From positions 186,001 through 250,000 of the forward strand of contig NZ_JAAOXD010000002.1 of the NCBI RefSeq assembly GCF_014694315.1: DNA of 64,000 nt, given 5' to 3'. The stretch is from Arthrobacter ipis (GTDB taxonomy: Bacteria > Actinomycetota > Actinomycetes > Actinomycetales > Micrococcaceae). Made by a program: the position numbers and the translations under genes. The notes beneath the pieces are model-generated. The model saw only the letters and a list, made by a program, of their open reading frames with translations, did no database searches and was not told the origin of the DNA. Shown in pieces: positions 36,671-45,898 of this stretch (positions are counted from its first letter, which is position 1; every line of letters starts with the position of its first letter).

Positions 36671-37198
36671 CTACTCGGCTCTGCCCAGCGAGACCGTCAG
36701 GTCCGTCTGCGCCGCCGAGTGGTCCCTGTTCCGCGCCACCATCACGATTGCGTACGGGCTCTTGCGCAACTGCCCGCTGCCGGCCCGGGTAAAGCCGTTC
36801 GACTCGTAAAACACCTCGGCCGCCGTGAGCGCCTGGTCCGCGCCGCCGGACACCGTCAGCAGCGCGGTCCATGCTCCGGCGGTGCCGCCCGAGCCCTGCA
36901 GCCGGCCGGGCGGAACAGGAACGTCAGCCGGCCAGCCGGCGGGTAAGGACGGTACGGCGCGGGCACTGTCTCCGCCTTCACCGTCACCGCCTGAACCCCG
37001 GCGTCGGCCGCCGGCCTGAGCAGGCGCCGCGCCCGCCGTCGTACTCCCGTTTATGGAGGGCGACGGCGGGACCGGAGCCGACGGCTGCTCCGTCACCGGC
37101 GGCGGCGTTACCTGCGACGCCGGGCTGCAGCCGCCTAGCGCGGCAGTGGCGAGGACCGCCGAAGCGAGCCCCCGCCACAGAAGTAGCGAGCGGTTCAT
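36671..37198 (-). CDS. Lipoprotein of unknown function
   Basis: 175 residues; signal peptide with lipobox ALGGC (Cys about 24). A Pro/Ser/Gly-rich spacer (25-80) precedes a folded domain with AGWPADVPVPPGRLQGSGG and ALTAAEVFYESNGFTRAG, a pattern common in actinobacterial lipoproteins. It is 28 bases downstream of the large secreted protein gene on the same strand, so probably cotranscribed with it. Confidence 0.75.
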   Translation of the reverse strand: MNRSLLLWRGLASAVLATAALGGCSPASQVTPPPVTEQPSAPVPPSPSINGSTTAGAAPAQAGGRRRGSGGDGEGGDSARAVPSLPAGWPADVPVPPGRLQGSGGTAGAWTALLTVSGGADQALTAAEVFYESNGFTRAGSGQLRKSPYAIVMVARNRDHSAAQTDLTVSLGRAE

Positions 37199-37226
37199 GG
37201 GAGCCGGCCGCCGACCACGGTGAGGG

Positions 37227-38918
37227 TCACCACGGCGACGGCACCAGGGCCGCAGCGTTGCCAGCGCCCTCGCCGTTCACCAGGAACGGCAGGTGCCAGA
37301 GGTCGTTCGGCACGATCGGATCGCCCGGCATTACGTTCTCCGGGAAGATGTACTCGAACACCGGCGCAATGTACTGCCCCGGCTGGAGCCCGTTGGCGCG
37401 GGTGGGCGCGTTCTTGAAGCACATGTCCAGCGCGGCCTGGTTGATGGTGGTGGTGGCGACGTTCACCGGGGTGGGCAGGCACAGGCTGCGCACCCCCACC
37501 CGGACGGTCCGGTCCGGCTGGCTCAACAGTCCGTTCGGCGCCTTGGTGGCACGCAGCCGGGCCCGCTGCGGCTGGGCCCCAGTGTTCTGCGTGGTGATGC
37601 CGCCGGTGGGGCCGCTGATCGGAACGCCGTTCTCGCCGGTCATCTCAAACGGCGTGATCCAGCGGTTGCGTACCGAGCCGTCGGTGTTGCGGTCCTCGTA
37701 GTAGATGTCGACGGCGGTCTTGACGTCCGTGGTCTCGGCCTCGAGGAACATCCGGTCCTGGGTTTCCTGGGCTGCGCCGTTGACTGCCGTCGCCAACGGA
37801 TCCGCGGTGCCGACGCCGAACTCGCCAATGGCCAGGTAGCTGGGCTGGGTGCCGGGCTGGGTGTAGATGCCCAGGTTGGCCTCCACGGTGTGTGCCGAGA
37901 TGTAGTCCTCGGTGCCGTGGATTAGGGTGCCCGAGTAGTCCACGGTGTCCCCCACCTCGAACGGCGCCTGCTGCGACGCGTCCTGGCCCGTCGTCGGAAG
38001 TCCGGTGAAGGCCGGCATCACATACTGCGAGCAGTACTTCTGGCCGGCCGCGGGTGCGCTGAGTTCGCCGCTGGCCGGCAGGGCAACGCCGGCGATGCTG
38101 AAGTTGCGGCAGCCCGGGGCGAGCGGCCGGTTCTTCTGGGGGCAGAGCGGATCGTCCTTCACGCTGGGATCCGTGCGCGGGACGCACATGGGGTAGCCGG
38201 TGCCGGCGTGGATTGTGGGATTGTCCTGGTCCACACTGAAGCGGTTGTCGGGCGACTGTCCGCTGCTGAACCGGCCGGTGTCCGCCCCGGCGCTGTCATG
38301 CAGGCCGGCAATCTTGGGGTCGTTCAGCTGCACAGTGACGGTGCCGCCGGCCGCGTTGGCGATTTTCAGGGCACCATTCGCGTAGTCGATCCCCGTGATT
38401 ACGCCGCGGCCGGTGTTGGCCGACTGCTGCGAGACGAAGGCCAGGCCGGCGATGTGCTTCGTTCCGACGGTGTTGCCCACGGCCCTCAGTTCCAGGCCGT
38501 CGATGCCCAGTGGTGCACTGCCGCCGGTGCCGTGCACGAAGTCGGCCCAGCTCAGCGTGTTGGCCGGCATCTGGACGATGAGGTTGCAGGGGATGGTGAT
38601 GACGACGCCGTTGACGGTGACGGTGCCGCCGAAATCAGCCGGGTCCGCCGTGGGGCAGGCCGCGCCGTCCACGGTGGCGTTGCGGGCAAGGCCGGTGTCG
38701 TCGAAGCCGTGCAGCTGCGCCGCGGGGACGGAGAAGGCAGGGGTGGCCAGCGTGGGAACCACCCATGGGGAGACGATCCCCTTGGGCGGCTTGGCTGTTC
38801 CGCCACCGCCGCCCTTGGCCAGGGCCGTGCCCACGCCGCCGGTGGCGATCAGGCCGGCGGCGGCGCAGAGAATAGTAACTTTTCGAAGCGTGCTGGGCCG
38901 AACGTTGGTGGTCCTCAT
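37227..38918 (-). CDS. Secreted protein, divergent partner of a multicopper oxidase
   Basis: 563 residues from ATG 38918 with GAAAGGA. Sec signal peptide (VTILCAAAGLIATGGVGTALA). The mature part begins PKGIVSPWVVPTLATPAFSV and has four or more Cys in pairs (CPTADP, IPCNL, MCVPRTDP, PLCPQK, PGCRNF). Middle shows a beta-rich domain (VNGVVITIP) with a possible OB-like segment. I do not recognise the family. It is divergent from the MCO at 39312, with palindromic iterons in between, and followed by a lipoprotein. Confidence 0.75.
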   Translation of the reverse strand: MRTTNVRPSTLRKVTILCAAAGLIATGGVGTALAKGGGGGTAKPPKGIVSPWVVPTLATPAFSVPAAQLHGFDDTGLARNATVDGAACPTADPADFGGTVTVNGVVITIPCNLIVQMPANTLSWADFVHGTGGSAPLGIDGLELRAVGNTVGTKHIAGLAFVSQQSANTGRGVITGIDYANGALKIANAAGGTVTVQLNDPKIAGLHDSAGADTGRFSSGQSPDNRFSVDQDNPTIHAGTGYPMCVPRTDPSVKDDPLCPQKNRPLAPGCRNFSIAGVALPASGELSAPAAGQKYCSQYVMPAFTGLPTTGQDASQQAPFEVGDTVDYSGTLIHGTEDYISAHTVEANLGIYTQPGTQPSYLAIGEFGVGTADPLATAVNGAAQETQDRMFLEAETTDVKTAVDIYYEDRNTDGSVRNRWITPFEMTGENGVPISGPTGGITTQNTGAQPQRARLRATKAPNGLLSQPDRTVRVGVRSLCLPTPVNVATTTINQAALDMCFKNAPTRANGLQPGQYIAPVFEYIFPENVMPGDPIVPNDLWHLPFLVNGEGAGNAAALVPSPW

Positions 38919-38942
38919 GGCTGGTCCTTTCGGAGGTGCCGT

Positions 38943-38990
38943 TGTTCCTGGGCGGAACTGTTCCTGGGCGGAACTGTTCCTGGATGGGGC
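38943..38990. promoter_or_regulatory. Tandem palindromic iterons GTTCC-N5-GGAAC
   Basis: Two identical 16-base units (38943-38958, 38959-38974) and a partial third (38975-38990). Each contains the dyad GTTCC-TGGGC-GGAAC. They lie 25-70 bases before the start of the secreted-protein gene, in the 393-base region shared with the divergent multicopper oxidase. A second dyad (GGCAAC-N5-GTTGCC, 39113-39129) lies nearer the oxidase. The spacing suggests cooperative binding of a dimeric regulator. Confidence 0.65.
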
Positions 38991-39311
38991 GTGCAGGAGC
39001 GGGTTTCCTGCGCTCATGAGGGTGCGTCGCAATGCGGTGATGACATGCTCTGGCGCGTGGACCGCACGTGGTGCGGGCCGACGTCGGACGTTGTGTTTGC
39101 CGGGGCAGCAAAGGCAACATTTGGTTGCCGAAGCCAACCATCTTCCTGGACGCTTGGAAAAACCCTGCGCCGGACTTCGCCGCTTCCCCCAGCTGGGTGG
39201 TGGTCCACCCACTAGCCTGAGGGCCCCAAGAATTTCCCAACTGGGCGGCCCTACGTTGCTGCCATTCGAGCCAACCGTTGTGGTGGGCAACCAATTCAGG
39301 GGAGGAACGCC

Positions 39312-40565
39312 ATGGACAACCATGGGCTATTCACGGAGCGGCCACGGTCTCAAGCGGCGCCGTCGGCATGGGTCATCGGCACCATTCTGCTGGGCATCCT
39401 GGCCGCGCTGGCACCGCTGCTGTTTTCATCGGGTCCGGCCACCGCGAAGGTGAGCGCCGCCGTTACCTACGTGCCGCAGACCCGCACGTACTACATCGCG
39501 GCGAACGAGGTTGAGTGGAACTACGCTCCCTCGGGCAAGAACCAGATCACCGGCGAACCCTTCGACGAGGACGCCTCGGTGTTCACCAAACAGGGGCCGG
39601 ACCGGATCGGCAGCACGTACATCAAGTCCCTCTACCAGGCCTACACCGACACAACGTTCAAGACGCTTAAGAAGCGGACCCCCGCCGAGGAGCACCTGGG
39701 CTACCAGGGCCCGGTGATCCGCGGCGTCGTCGGGGACACCATCAAGGTGGTCTTCAAGAACAACCTGGACCGGCCGGCGTCGGTCCACGTCCACGGCGTG
39801 TTCTACGACAAGAGCAGCGAGGGCGCCCCCTACGCGGACGGCACGTCCGGCGCTGCGAAGAACGACGACGGCGTGGCCCCCGGTGCCACGTACACCTACA
39901 GCTACGAGGTACCCGAGCGCGCCGGCCCGGGACCCATGGACGGCAGCTCCGTGATGTGGATGTACCACTCCCACACCGACGAGGTGGCCGACGACTACTC
40001 GGGACTCGTGGGACCCATGGTGATCACCAAGGCCAGCGCGGCCCGCGCGGACGGCACCCCGAACGACGTCGACCGCGAGTTCTTCCTGCAGTTCAAGGTC
40101 AGCGATGAGAACGCCAGCCCCTACCTGGAGCGCAACATCGCCAAGTTCACGGGCAAGCCGGCCACCGTGAACGTTGATGACGAGGAGTTCGGCGAGAGCA
40201 ACCTCATGCACTCCATCAACGGCTACGTCTACGGCAACGAACCGGTGGAAGCCCTGACCATGAAGAAGGGCGAGCGGGTGCGCTGGTACCTGATGGGAAT
40301 GGGCACGGAAGTGGATCTGCACACGCCGCACTGGCACGGCAACACGGTGACGGCGCTAGGCATGCGCACCGACGTGGTCAACCTCCTGCCGGCCAGCATG
40401 GTGGTGGCGGACATGGTCCCGGACGACGTGGGAACCTGGCTCTTCCACTGCCACGTCAACGACCACATCAGCGCCGGCATGATCACCCGATACCGGGTCC
40501 TCAACGCCGACGGCACCGAGGGCGGGGTGACCCAGGCGGCTCCTGACCACACCGCGACCCATTAG
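39312..40565 (+). CDS. Multicopper oxidase, ceruloplasmin/hephaestin-like
   Basis: 417 residues; GGGGAGGA before the ATG; an N-terminal membrane segment (18-40) acts as signal or anchor. Copper motifs in order: VHVHGVFYD (160), WMYHSHTDE (218), HTPHWHGNTV (339) and FHCHVNDHISAGM (378), giving type 1, 2 and 3 sites. Only two clear cupredoxin domains, so it may assemble as a trimer like two-domain oxidases. Likely extracytoplasmic metal or phenol oxidase; the divergent secreted protein is the likely partner. Confidence 0.88.
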   Translation: MDNHGLFTERPRSQAAPSAWVIGTILLGILAALAPLLFSSGPATAKVSAAVTYVPQTRTYYIAANEVEWNYAPSGKNQITGEPFDEDASVFTKQGPDRIGSTYIKSLYQAYTDTTFKTLKKRTPAEEHLGYQGPVIRGVVGDTIKVVFKNNLDRPASVHVHGVFYDKSSEGAPYADGTSGAAKNDDGVAPGATYTYSYEVPERAGPGPMDGSSVMWMYHSHTDEVADDYSGLVGPMVITKASAARADGTPNDVDREFFLQFKVSDENASPYLERNIAKFTGKPATVNVDDEEFGESNLMHSINGYVYGNEPVEALTMKKGERVRWYLMGMGTEVDLHTPHWHGNTVTALGMRTDVVNLLPASMVVADMVPDDVGTWLFHCHVNDHISAGMITRYRVLNADGTEGGVTQAAPDHTATH

Positions 40566-40581
40566 CCTCCTTTCCCTCCCG

Positions 40582-40649
40582 GCCCAACTGACTCGCAATT
40601 AATGTCGTTTTGAACGCCCATAACGACAACAACTGCGAGTCAGTTGGGC
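40582..40649. repeat. REP-like interrupted inverted repeat
   Basis: Outer arms of 16 bases (40582-40597 and 40634-40649, GCCCAACTGACTCGCA and its complement) and inner arms TGTCGTT (40603-40609) and AACGACA (40622-40628) form a long cruciform after the multicopper oxidase stop. Part of the outer arm (ACTCGCAGTTGGGC) recurs at about 47281-47294. It resembles extragenic palindromes of Arthrobacter genomes and may also terminate transcription. Confidence 0.75.
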
Positions 40650-40757
40650 TTTGGCGTGTACCCGCACCGAGATGGTTCCCCGGAAGTGAGGTAGCAGGCC
40701 GATAAGGTTACTGTCGATTAGGAAGTCGCGGTTCGATATGGAAGCAGTGGAAACTGA

Positions 40758-41147
40758 ATGGATTTCAGGCAAATCATTGAGACCGCCGGGCAGTACCTCG
40801 ACTTCGCGGGAGTGGCCGTCATGGTCATCGGCGCCGTCATTTCGGTGCCCTTGGCGGCGCGGGGACGGAACTTTCCCCGGAGCGTTGACAGGCGGAAAGG
40901 CATATCCGTGTACCGGCAGTACCGGCAGCTTCTGGGCCGGTCCATACTCCTTGGCCTCGAGCTCCTGGTCGCTGCCGACATCATCCGCACGGTGGCTGTG
41001 ACACCAACTTTCGAGAGCGTGGGGGTCCTGGCCGTGATTGTCCTGATACGCACCTTCCTGAGCTTTTCGTTGGAGCTGGAGATCACTGGGAGATGGCCCT
41101 GGCAGAAAGAGCCTTCCAGCGCATCTGCCGTCAGCGGAAGCGCTTGA
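40758..41147 (+). CDS. DUF1622 membrane protein
   Basis: 129 residues. Three transmembrane helices: FAGVAVMVIGAVISVPLAA, then YRQYRQLLGRSILLGLELLVAADII, and VGVLAVIVLIRTFLSFSLELEI, the DUF1622 signature. The function of this family is unknown. It precedes the lysyl-PG synthase by 70 bases on the same strand and may share its transcript. Confidence 0.85.
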   Translation: MDFRQIIETAGQYLDFAGVAVMVIGAVISVPLAARGRNFPRSVDRRKGISVYRQYRQLLGRSILLGLELLVAADIIRTVAVTPTFESVGVLAVIVLIRTFLSFSLELEITGRWPWQKEPSSASAVSGSA

Positions 41148-41217
41148 GGAAGCCCTGGGCCCTATTCCTTCTTCTTGTGGAACAATCGAATAGCCCTTCG
41201 AAAGGAGCCCTCCACCC

Positions 41218-43767
41218 ATGCGGCAGCCGGACCAGGGACGACGGGTACCCTTCGGCCACCGGTCGCCTGCGGGGTGGGCCCGGGTACTGCGGGGCTCCCC
41301 CGCCACCCTCACCTTCGTTGTCCTCTTCTGGGCCGCCGGCGCTTTGTCCGCCAGCATCCGCTCCGGGCCGCCGCCGTTCCTTCTGCCCCACGTTGCTGTC
41401 ACCTCGCGTTCGGTGCCGGACCACTGGTGGGCCCTGTTGCTCTCCGCCTTCTGGGAGCGGGACCTGGCCGGGTACGTCGTGGGCACACTCGTGGTGCTTC
41501 TTGCCGGGCTGCCGCTGGAGCGACGTCTGGGATCCCTGAAATTCACGTTGGCCGCGATCGGCGGTCACGTGCTGGGCATCGTCGCAACGCTGGGGTTTCT
41601 CGCGGCCGCCCGCGGCCTGATGGGGAGCTGGATCCGCGACCTGAGCGGGCACTTCTTTGTGGGGCCGAGCGCACTGGCCTGCGCGGCCGCGATGGCTGCC
41701 ACGGCTTCTCTCACCACCCTGTGGCGGCGCCGGATCCGAGTGGTTCTCCTCGCCGTGCTGCTGCTGTTTGCGATGTACGCCGGCGGCTTCGAGGACCTGG
41801 TCCGGCTCGGGGCGGCGGCGGCGGGAGGGCTGCTCGGCCCGGTGCTGCAGGGCCGCCGGCCGCGCTTCGGCAGGCCCGCCGTCTCCCGGCACGAGGCCCG
41901 GATCCTCGTGGCACTGCTCCTCACGGTAGCTGCAGTCGGACCCGTGGTGGCAGGACTGGCGCCGCACGCCGTCGGACCTCTCTCTGTGCTGAAGTTCCTG
42001 TTCACCAACATCCAGCCGGTGGACCCCGCGGCGCTGCAGGCGTCCTGCTCCCGCCAGGCCGATCTCAGGGACTGCGCCGCCGCTCAGCTGCAGCTGCGGG
42101 CCGGGGCGGGCGGAATCTTCATGGCCATCCTGCCGTCGTTCCTGCTGCTCCTCTTCGCTGACGGCCTGCGGCGGGGGCGGCGGTTCGCGTGGGCGGGCGC
42201 GCTCTCCATCCAGGCCTCGCTGTCCCTGCTGGCGGCCGTCACCATCGCCGGCGTGCTGCTGCCGCCGCCTCCGGGTTCAGCCGCCCGCGAGGGTGTGGGC
42301 GGGATCGAGCTGCAGGGCTACTCGCACCCGCTCAGCCTGGTGCTGCCGATGCTCCTGCCCGTCTTCCTGGCAGTGCTCCTGCTGGCCGGCCGGAACCTGT
42401 TCCCGGTGAGGGCTCCGCGCGGAACGTACCTGCGGCTGGCGCGCCGCGTGCTGGTTGCCCTGGTTCTGCTGAGCCTCGCCTATGTGGGCCTGGGCCTGGC
42501 TTTGGCGGACGGTTTCACTCCCGTGCCCGGCCTGCCTCAGCTTCTGGCCGACGTCCCGGACAGGTTCCTGCCCCTCGGCTTCCTGGTGGACCGCTCACCG
42601 GCGTTCTTCCCCGAAAGCACCGCCGCCGTCGTCCTTTACGAAAGCATCGGCGTCGTGTTCTGGGCGTGGACCGGAACACTGCTGCTCCGCACGTTCCTGC
42701 GTCCGGCCCACGGCCGGCACAGCGCGGACGAGGAGCGGGCCCGGCGCATCCTCAAGTCGCACGGCGGCGGCTCGCTCTCCTGGATGACCACGTGGAGCGG
42801 GAACAGCTACTGGTTCGCCGGGTCGAGCTTTATCGCATACCGCGTGCTCGGCGGGGTGGCCGTGGCGCTCGGGCCGCCCGTTGGTCCGCCGGCCGGCCGG
42901 GAAGCCGCGTTCACGGAGTTCGCCCGTCACTGCCAGTTCAACGGGTGGACGCCGTGCTTCTACTTCGTGCCCGACGAGCTCCGCGGCATGGCCGAATCGC
43001 TGGGCTGGGGCTCGGTGCAGGTGGCGCAGGAAACCGTGCTGCGGCTGGACGAGGTGTCCTTCCGCGGCAAAAAGTTCCAGGACATCCGCACCGCGCTGAA
43101 CCGGGCGGCGAAGGCGGGCATCCGCGCCGAGTGGACCACGTTTGCCCAGGCGCCTCTTGCTGTCCAGGCGCAGATCGAGGCCATTTCCGAGGAATGGGTG
43201 GCGGACAGGAAGGTCCCGGAGATGGGCTTCACGCTGGGCAGCCTGGACGAGCTGGACGACCCCGAGGTCCGCTGCCTGCTGGCGATCGACGCCGACCACA
43301 CCGTGCACGCGGTGGCGTCGTGGCTGCCGGTGTACCGCAACGGATACGTGGTGGGCTGGACGCTCGACTTCATGCGGCGGCGCGGTGACGGCTTCCGGGC
43401 GAGCATCGACTTCCTTATCGCGTCGGCCGCGCTGAGCCTGCAGGACGAGGGCTGCGAATTCATGAGCCTGTCCGGTGCGCCGCTGGCGCGGGTGCCTGCT
43501 TCGTCCGTTGCCGCCTCAGCCGACGCAAACCGCGCCCTGGACCGGATGCTCGACTGGCTCGGCGCAGCCCTGGAACCGGTGTACGGGTTCAGGTCCCTGC
43601 TGGCGTTCAAGGCGAAGTTCAAGCCGGACTACGAGCCCATGTACCTGCTGTATCCGGACGCGGCTGCCCTGCCCGCGATCGCCAACGCCATCACCCGCGC
43701 ATACCTGCCGTCGATCAACCTGGGCCAGGGCCTCACCCTGGTGCGCGGCCTCCTCACCCTCCGCTGA
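41218..43767 (+). CDS. Phosphatidylglycerol lysyltransferase (MprF/DUF2156-type) with rhomboid-like N-terminal membrane domain
   Basis: 849 residues; AAAGGAG upstream. Residues 1-500 hold about 12 helices; the first part (GTLVVLLAGLPLERRLGSLK) has rhomboid-like topology but no GxSx catalytic motif I can confirm. The C-terminal domain (about 510-840) is the DUF2156/LPG-synthase GNAT-like fold: SLSWMTTWSGNSYWFAG, YRVLGGVAVALGPPVG, TALNRAAKAGIRAEW, GDGFRASIDFLI and SLLAFKAKFKPDYEPMYLLY. Family members add Lys or Ala from tRNA to phosphatidylglycerol, lowering charge and resisting cationic peptides. Confidence 0.88.
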   Translation: MRQPDQGRRVPFGHRSPAGWARVLRGSPATLTFVVLFWAAGALSASIRSGPPPFLLPHVAVTSRSVPDHWWALLLSAFWERDLAGYVVGTLVVLLAGLPLERRLGSLKFTLAAIGGHVLGIVATLGFLAAARGLMGSWIRDLSGHFFVGPSALACAAAMAATASLTTLWRRRIRVVLLAVLLLFAMYAGGFEDLVRLGAAAAGGLLGPVLQGRRPRFGRPAVSRHEARILVALLLTVAAVGPVVAGLAPHAVGPLSVLKFLFTNIQPVDPAALQASCSRQADLRDCAAAQLQLRAGAGGIFMAILPSFLLLLFADGLRRGRRFAWAGALSIQASLSLLAAVTIAGVLLPPPPGSAAREGVGGIELQGYSHPLSLVLPMLLPVFLAVLLLAGRNLFPVRAPRGTYLRLARRVLVALVLLSLAYVGLGLALADGFTPVPGLPQLLADVPDRFLPLGFLVDRSPAFFPESTAAVVLYESIGVVFWAWTGTLLLRTFLRPAHGRHSADEERARRILKSHGGGSLSWMTTWSGNSYWFAGSSFIAYRVLGGVAVALGPPVGPPAGREAAFTEFARHCQFNGWTPCFYFVPDELRGMAESLGWGSVQVAQETVLRLDEVSFRGKKFQDIRTALNRAAKAGIRAEWTTFAQAPLAVQAQIEAISEEWVADRKVPEMGFTLGSLDELDDPEVRCLLAIDADHTVHAVASWLPVYRNGYVVGWTLDFMRRRGDGFRASIDFLIASAALSLQDEGCEFMSLSGAPLARVPASSVAASADANRALDRMLDWLGAALEPVYGFRSLLAFKAKFKPDYEPMYLLYPDAAALPAIANAITRAYLPSINLGQGLTLVRGLLTLR

Positions 43768-43785
43768 CCGAACTCACCCAACTCG

Positions 43786-43833
43786 GTAGCAGCTGAGGGC
43801 GTTCCCAGCGCTGGGAACGCCCTCAGCTGCTAC
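43786..43833. terminator. Perfect 24-bp inverted repeat between convergent genes
   Basis: Arms 43786-43809 and 43810-43833 are exact complements with no spacer, a 48-base palindrome. Flanking CCCAACT and ACTTGGG extend the dyad imperfectly, and the CCAACT outer motif also appears in the palindrome at 40582. It lies 19 bases from each of the convergent stops of the lysyltransferase and SDR genes, so it is a likely shared terminator of REP type. Confidence 0.85.
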
Positions 43834-43852
43834 TTACTTGGGCTCACGGGCG

Positions 43853-44587
43853 CTACTTGAGCCTGAAGCCCGTGTGCCGTTCCAGCGCGTCGAGCAGCTC
43901 CGCCTGGAACGCCTTGTCCTTCACGGCCGGATGGGGTTCCCGGCGCTGCTGATGGAACCAGTACCCTCCGGACACGTGGCCGTCAGCAGACTCCCGGGTG
44001 GCCAGCCACACCTGCGTGACGTGCCCCAGCTCCAGGTCATCGGGCGCGCTGCGGCCGCCCATCCGGGTGGGTACCCAGCCCGGATCGACCGTGTTGCTTT
44101 CGACGTCGGGCCAACGGTTGGCCACCGCGGCCGCGAGCGCCGTGACATATAGCTTGCTGTCCGAGTAGGCTGCCGGCCGCGTGGCCGCGTTGGTCCAGTC
44201 GACGCCCCGAAGGTGAGCCGAGCCGGACCGGTGCATGCCGCTGCTGATGTACACAATGCGCCGCGGCCGGGCCATGAGCGCGGTCAGAACGTACGGCGCG
44301 ACGGTGTTCACGGCAAAGACCTGGTTGCCGCTGTACACGCCGGCGTTATGGATGACGGCATCGAACGGGCCAAACTGGTCGGCCTGTTCCGCCACACCTG
44401 CCGTCTCGGTCAGGCGGGCCAGATCTCCGACGACGGTCCCCACAGCCTGGTCCCTGACCCCGCCGGCACTTGCCAGGCGCGACTCGTCCCTGGCATGCAG
44501 CACCACTTCGTGGCCCTGCTGAAGCAGCGCCCGGGCAGCATTCAGGCCGAGTCCCCCGGCAGAACCGGTGATGAATATTCTCGCCAC
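43853..44587 (-). CDS. Short-chain dehydrogenase/reductase
   Basis: 244 residues from GTG 44587 (the longer frame starts in the intergenic region). NAD(P) motif GSAGGLGLNAARALL (TGxxxGxG type), NAG in DAVIHNAGVYSG, Ser in IVYISSGMHRSG, and YSDSK as catalytic YxxxK. Later WVPTRMGG is the typical C-terminal turn. Likely NADP-dependent; substrate unknown. Divergent from the zinc alcohol dehydrogenase. Confidence 0.88.
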   Translation of the reverse strand: MARIFITGSAGGLGLNAARALLQQGHEVVLHARDESRLASAGGVRDQAVGTVVGDLARLTETAGVAEQADQFGPFDAVIHNAGVYSGNQVFAVNTVAPYVLTALMARPRRIVYISSGMHRSGSAHLRGVDWTNAATRPAAYSDSKLYVTALAAAVANRWPDVESNTVDPGWVPTRMGGRSAPDDLELGHVTQVWLATRESADGHVSGGYWFHQQRREPHPAVKDKAFQAELLDALERHTGFRLK

Positions 44588-44777
44588 TCTTTCACAGTAG
44601 CCGGGACACCCCGGCGCCTGGCAGGCACTGACAGGGCCTCCCTCGGCAGCCACAGTCTCAGTAGGGTGGATATGTACCAATCCCGTGCTGTCCGCCACAG
44701 TCGGGAAGAGACTTGGGGTCCCCGTGGTTACCCCTTACAGCAGGGTCTGCCTCACGCCACGGCGATGGGGTTTAGTA

Positions 44778-44808
44778 GATGAAAGAAACGGCCGATCCCT
44801 TTCATCTG
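44778..44808 (+). promoter_or_regulatory. AGATGAAAG-N13-CTTTCATCT inverted repeat before the alcohol dehydrogenase
   Basis: Perfect 9-base arms (44778-44786, 44800-44808) with a 13-base gap, 35 bases before the start codon. This could be an operator or a 5'-UTR hairpin near the ribosome site. No regulator gene is adjacent. Confidence 0.55.
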
Positions 44809-44843
44809 CGGCCCGTTCCACCACACCGACAAACAGGAGAACT

Positions 44844-45884
44844 ATGCCTACCGTCAACGCTTACGCCGCGCCCTCCGCTTCCGAGGACCTCATCCCCACC
44901 ACCATCGAACGCCGTGAAGTGGGTCCGCGCGACGTCCTCATCGAAATCAAGTACGCCGGCATCTGCCACTCCGACATCCACACCGTCCGCGGCGACTGGG
45001 GCCCGCAGCAGTACCCGCTGGCACCCGGCCACGAAATCGCCGGCTTCGTCACCGAGGTGGGCTCCGAGGTGACCCGCCACAAGGTTGGCGACCGGGTGGG
45101 CGTCGGCTGCATGGTCAACTCCTGCAGGGAGTGCGCCAACTGCCTGGCCGGCGAGGAGCAGTACTGCCTCAAAGGAAATGTCGGCACGTACGGCGCCGTG
45201 GACCGCGACGGCACCATCACCCAGGGCGGCTACTCCACCCACGTTGTGGTCACCGAGGACTTCGTTGTCACCATCCCTGAGGGCATCGAGCTCGACGTCG
45301 CCGCTCCCCTTTTGTGCGCCGGCATCACCACCTATTCCCCCTTGCGCCACTGGGGCGCCGGCCCCGGCAAGAAGGTCGCCATCGTCGGCCTCGGCGGCCT
45401 TGGCCACATGGCCGTCAAGCTGGCGCACGCCATGGGCGCCGAAGTCACCGTGCTGTCCCAGTCCCTCAAGAAGCAGGAAGACGGTCTGCGCCTGGGCGCG
45501 GACCATTACTACGCCACGAGCGACGCCGGCACCTTCGAGACCCTCGCCGGCAGCTTCGACCTGATCATCAACACGGTCAGCGCCTCGATTGACATCAGCT
45601 CCTACCTGCAGCTGCTGTCCCTCGACGGCACGCTGGTCAACGTCGGTGCCCCGGCCGAGCCGCTCCCGGTCAACGCGTTTGCGCTGATCGGCGGACGCCG
45701 CGCCTTCGCCGGTTCCATGATCGGCGGCATCCGCGAAACCCAGGAGATGCTCGACTTCTGTGCCGAACACGGCATCGGCGCCGAGATCGAGGTCATTCCG
45801 GCCAGCAAGATCAACGAAGCCTACGAGCGCGTCCTCGCCTCGGACGTGCGCTACCGCTTCGTGATTGACACCGCCACCTTCTAA
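44844..45884 (+). CDS. Zinc-dependent NAD(P) alcohol dehydrogenase (YahK/CAD-like)
   Basis: 346 residues with CAGGAGA before the ATG. Catalytic zinc ligands Cys41 (GICHSD) and His63-Glu64 (PGHEIAG); structural zinc in [19 protein letters not shown] fold [22 protein letters not shown]. This is the cinnamyl-alcohol-dehydrogenase or YahK-like aldehyde reductase group, usually NADPH-dependent. Preceded by an inverted repeat and followed by a terminator, so monocistronic. Confidence 0.92.
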   Translation: MPTVNAYAAPSASEDLIPTTIERREVGPRDVLIEIKYAGICHSDIHTVRGDWGPQQYPLAPGHEIAGFVTEVGSEVTRHKVGDRVGVGCMVNSCRECANCLAGEEQYCLKGNVGTYGAVDRDGTITQGGYSTHVVVTEDFVVTIPEGIELDVAAPLLCAGITTYSPLRHWGAGPGKKVAIVGLGGLGHMAVKLAHAMGAEVTVLSQSLKKQEDGLRLGADHYYATSDAGTFETLAGSFDLIINTVSASIDISSYLQLLSLDGTLVNVGAPAEPLPVNAFALIGGRRAFAGSMIGGIRETQEMLDFCAEHGIGAEIEVIPASKINEAYERVLASDVRYRFVIDTATF

Positions 45885-45898
45885 GGCGATTAACGCCC

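Noticed and set aside
38943..38990. Possible CRISPR array
   Set aside because: The repeats are directly adjacent with no spacers and only 16 bases long.
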